A stretch of 8,407 bases of DNA from Thiotrichales bacterium (GTDB taxonomy: Bacteria; Pseudomonadota; Gammaproteobacteria; UWMA-0217), in the NCBI GenBank assembly GCA_024763135.1, contig JANTGD010000142.1, positions 1-8,407 on the forward strand, in the 5' to 3' direction. Made by a program: the position numbers and the translations under genes. Below, piece by piece: positions 6,527 to 8,407 of this stretch. The first letter of the stretch is position 1; each line of letters starts with the position of its first letter. The notes below the pieces were generated by a model. That model had not been told where the DNA came from. It did not search any database and saw only the letters and a program-made list of their open reading frames with translations.

Positions 6527-6602
6527 GTCATTTTTCATGAACGGGCAGATATTTATTAGTGGCCTAGAAACATAAATTGACACTTCAAGAGGGGTATTCA
6601 CC

Positions 6603-8045
6603 ATGATATTCATTAGCTATCCAACAGTTAGTCGCTCTCTAACCGCTGTCTCAGTTTCAGTCCTCCTCGGCCTGGCCGTGGGTTGTGGTGGTGGTGGCTC
6701 CAGTACACCCAGTAGTAACAATTTAAGCACGCCGGCTGATACCTCGGGCATCACACCTGAAAAGCTCAAGGCCGCAGAAACCAAAGGCATGACACAGGGC
6801 ATCACCTCGACATTCAACGCCGTGACTTCGGTAGCAAGCAATGCGCCCGCATTAAATGAAGTCACAACGCGTGCCAATGGCTTGCAAACACGCTCCGCGC
6901 CACAGGGCAGAGCCGCTGATAGCAGTAGCAGTAGTAGTAGTAGTAGTAGTAGTGGCATTGTCGATGAAACAGTCCGCTGGGTTGATGAGCTGATTAATGT
7001 CTCGACCGTAACGCAGTCGGGAAATGTCTTTACCATCGATCCCGATGAAGGACAGATTTGCAGCTCATCCGAGCTGAGCACCGATGAAGCGTCTCAGTGT
7101 AATGCCTTGTTGCCGCATTTCACCATGACCGTAACCGTCAATCAGGTGGTCAATGATGAAGTGACCGCTGCGACCACGGCTCTTAACTACGATGCCACCC
7201 CGTTTGCCAAAGTCGATTTCACCGAGACAACGGGCTACTACGAAATCGAACTACCAGGCACAAAAACCCTCCTGACTGGCATAGGGCAGGTCGATCCGCA
7301 ATTGGCTGTACCCGTTCCAGACACCATGAATGGTGCCATCCGGCTGGCATTCGCGGCACCCACCGAAAACAGCGGCACATTGACGCTGTCGATTCCCCAA
7401 ACCGTGGAGATCATCAACACCGCACCGGGTGAGGAAATCAATTTCAACCTTGCGAGCACAAACAAATTGATGGAACTGACCGCCAACGCGGCCACTAATG
7501 ACCTGGGACTTGAGATTGGCATGGGTGCATTGGATATACTGGCTCCTGGAAAAGACTCAACCGACAATCCGATTACCCAGCGGCTCGTGATGCAGGCCTT
7601 AAGCGGCAAGCTGGCACTGACCGATAATGGCAACAAGTTGCAACTGACCGGCCTGACAGCAAACACTCTGCAGTTCAAAGTCAACAATCAGGATGCCATG
7701 ACCTTAAATCTTGAGCCACTCGATGCCTTGCTGGATGCCAGTAATGCAAACGCCAGTGTGCTGACCCTGCAGAAAGCGCTGAAGTTTAATCTGCACATTC
7801 AGAACTTAAGCGGTGTATTCTCTGATATTTTTGATACTGCAGATCCCAACGCATACCTCACCGCAACCGCGAATGCGCCAAGCGGTCTGACCATCACTGA
7901 ACTGGGCGAGACACTCGCAAAAGTGGACAATGGCACATTGGATGTCAGTGTCGATAATAATGGCACGGTGGAATCTCTATCCGCTCCTGCGGGCAGCTGT
8001 ATCGACTCCTCCGGCTCATCGCCACAAGTGGCTGCATGCCAGTAA
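6603..8045 (+). CDS. Unrecognised exported lipoprotein with a polyserine linker
   Basis: The 480-residue product has a lipoprotein signal: Arg11, hydrophobic 13-26, then AVGC with Cys28. A GGGGSS tether follows, typical of gammaproteobacterial surface lipoproteins. Residues 30-106 are polar and low in structure, and 107-117 are eleven serines. From about 122 to 480 there is a beta-rich, Thr/Asn/Leu-rich region with repeated short-strand patterns such as LTLSIPQTVEI, KLALTDNGNKLQLTGL and TLDVSVDNNGTV. Four further cysteines, 153/166 and 466/479, could make two disulphides. No enzymatic motif or family is recognised; a surface or binding role is inference. The start is well supported: AAGAGGGG (6587-6594) precedes ATG by eight bases. 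It is divergent from the phoD-like gene, shares the CRP site, and ends at a strong terminator ten bases after its stop, so it is monocistronic. Confidence 0.88.
   Translation: MIFISYPTVSRSLTAVSVSVLLGLAVGCGGGGSSTPSSNNLSTPADTSGITPEKLKAAETKGMTQGITSTFNAVTSVASNAPALNEVTTRANGLQTRSAPQGRAADSSSSSSSSSSSGIVDETVRWVDELINVSTVTQSGNVFTIDPDEGQICSSSELSTDEASQCNALLPHFTMTVTVNQVVNDEVTAATTALNYDATPFAKVDFTETTGYYEIELPGTKTLLTGIGQVDPQLAVPVPDTMNGAIRLAFAAPTENSGTLTLSIPQTVEIINTAPGEEINFNLASTNKLMELTANAATNDLGLEIGMGALDILAPGKDSTDNPITQRLVMQALSGKLALTDNGNKLQLTGLTANTLQFKVNNQDAMTLNLEPLDALLDASNANASVLTLQKALKFNLHIQNLSGVFSDIFDTADPNAYLTATANAPSGLTITELGETLAKVDNGTLDVSVDNNGTVESLSAPAGSCIDSSGSSPQVAACQ
6930..6953 (+). repeat. AGT trinucleotide microsatellite (eight units)
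   Basis: Eight consecutive AGT codons, preceded by AGC-AGT-AGC, encode the serine tract at residues 107-117 of the lipoprotein. Slippage would add or remove single serines without shifting the frame, so it would tune the length of the linker and not switch the gene off. Confidence 0.9.
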
Positions 8046-8054
8046 GCAACCATT

Positions 8055-8088
8055 AAAAATAATGGGCCTTTTGGCCCATTATTTTTTT
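8055..8088 (+). terminator. Strong intrinsic terminator of the polyserine lipoprotein gene
   Basis: A perfect stem, with core ATAATGGGCC pairing with GGCCCATTAT around a TTTT loop, is followed by seven T residues (8082-8088). A-residues before the stem pair with these T residues and lengthen it. The opposite strand also presents a T-run after the stem, so it may act in both directions. Confidence 0.93.
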
Positions 8089-8252
8089 CGCTTTGTAACT
8101 GCTCAGATTACCCCTCTTGGCGTTACCTGCCTCGCCAAGGAACGACCATTGCCTGCCGCACGCGCCTGGATAGAGGAGATGCCTGAGGCTCTGAATGCGG
8201 CATATTATGGTGCCGGGTTAATAGCCCCAGTCCAACAACTAACAGATTCTTA

Positions 8253-8392
8253 ACAGGTTGTTGAAAAACTCTCAGCTGACACGATCCAGCGTTAATTGTG
8301 GCTCAAAATGCTCATTTACTGCGTGTAAACTGCGCTTTTTCTCCAGATTTTGCCTTGTCTCGCACTCACCTGAGCGTTTTTCAACAGCCTGT
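8253..8392 (+). repeat. MITE-like element, copy B (complete, 140 bp)
   Basis: The element begins ACAGGTTGTTGAAAAAC and ends with its near reverse complement GTTTTTCAACAGCCTGT. The terminal repeats agree at all but three or so of about 28 positions. Both ends are flanked by TA (8251-8252 and 8393-8394), consistent with a TA target duplication. There is no open frame inside. It is a second, inverted copy of the element at 1-100. The nearest upstream feature is the lipoprotein terminator, 164 bases away. Confidence 0.85.
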
Positions 8393-8407
8393 TAAACCTA
8401 AAAACCT

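Noticed and set aside
6397..6531. N-terminal 45-codon extension of the phoD-like frame
   Set aside because: It contains a perfect CRP dyad and a -10-like box, lacks a Shine-Dalgarno site, and would bury the twin-arginine motif 45 residues inside the protein.
7930..8253. 107-codon plus-strand frame beginning inside the polyserine lipoprotein gene
   Set aside because: Its first half is an out-of-frame shadow and it reads through the terminator; only the part after 8091 has any gene-like look, listed as a weak finding.
1..8407. Composite transposon or integron
   Set aside because: No transposase, integrase or attachment site is visible; the flanking elements are non-coding, so only a MITE-bracketed segment can be claimed.

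Overview
The window looks like an accessory segment of a gammaproteobacterial chromosome. Four points support this: a textbook CRP-type dyad (TGTGA-N6-TCACA), a full-length WcaJ-type phosphoglycosyl transferase, Gram-negative lipoproteins of the 'C-GGGG-SS' type, and intergenic palindromic elements. No rRNA, tRNA, CRISPR array, transposase or integrase gene is visible, and the genus cannot be named from the sequence alone.

Layout. Positions 1-100 hold the truncated end of a short non-coding inverted-repeat (MITE-like) element; a complete 140-bp copy lies at 8253-8392 in the opposite orientation. The two copies agree at about 94 of 98 aligned positions and bracket everything else. Between them are four solid genes: (1) 147-1361, minus, a lipoprotein built of two copies of one beta-rich domain; (2) 2432-3874, plus, a complete WcaJ-like undecaprenyl-phosphate sugar-1-phosphate transferase, standing alone without other polysaccharide genes; (3) about 4303-6396, minus, a PhoD-family phosphoesterase with a twin-arginine signal and a lipobox; (4) 6603-8045, plus, an unrecognised lipoprotein with a polyserine tract encoded by an AGT microsatellite, ending at a strong terminator. 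Genes 3 and 4 are divergent and share a promoter region holding a near-perfect CRP site. That site overlaps the longest reading of gene 3, so the true start of gene 3 lies downstream of it.

The long non-coding stretches (1362-2431 and 3875-4302) are rich in inverted repeats. They include two perfect dyads in the leader of the wcaJ-like gene, a degenerate 120-bp palindrome just after its stop codon, and a relic end of the MITE-like element at 1753. Two short frames with good ribosome binding sites (1409-1540 plus, 2058-2198 minus) are possible small genes, weakly supported.

How the parts fit: all four confident products act at or outside the inner membrane. Three are probably lipidated and exported, and the fourth starts a surface polysaccharide on the lipid carrier. 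The segment therefore reads as a small set of cell-surface functions assembled between mobile repeats, with probable carbon-status (cAMP-CRP) control over the phosphoesterase/lipoprotein pair. Nothing here proves a new multi-gene system. The best leads are the CRP-controlled divergent pair with its unknown polyserine lipoprotein, the inverted MITE copies, and the structured leader of the orphan wcaJ-like gene.
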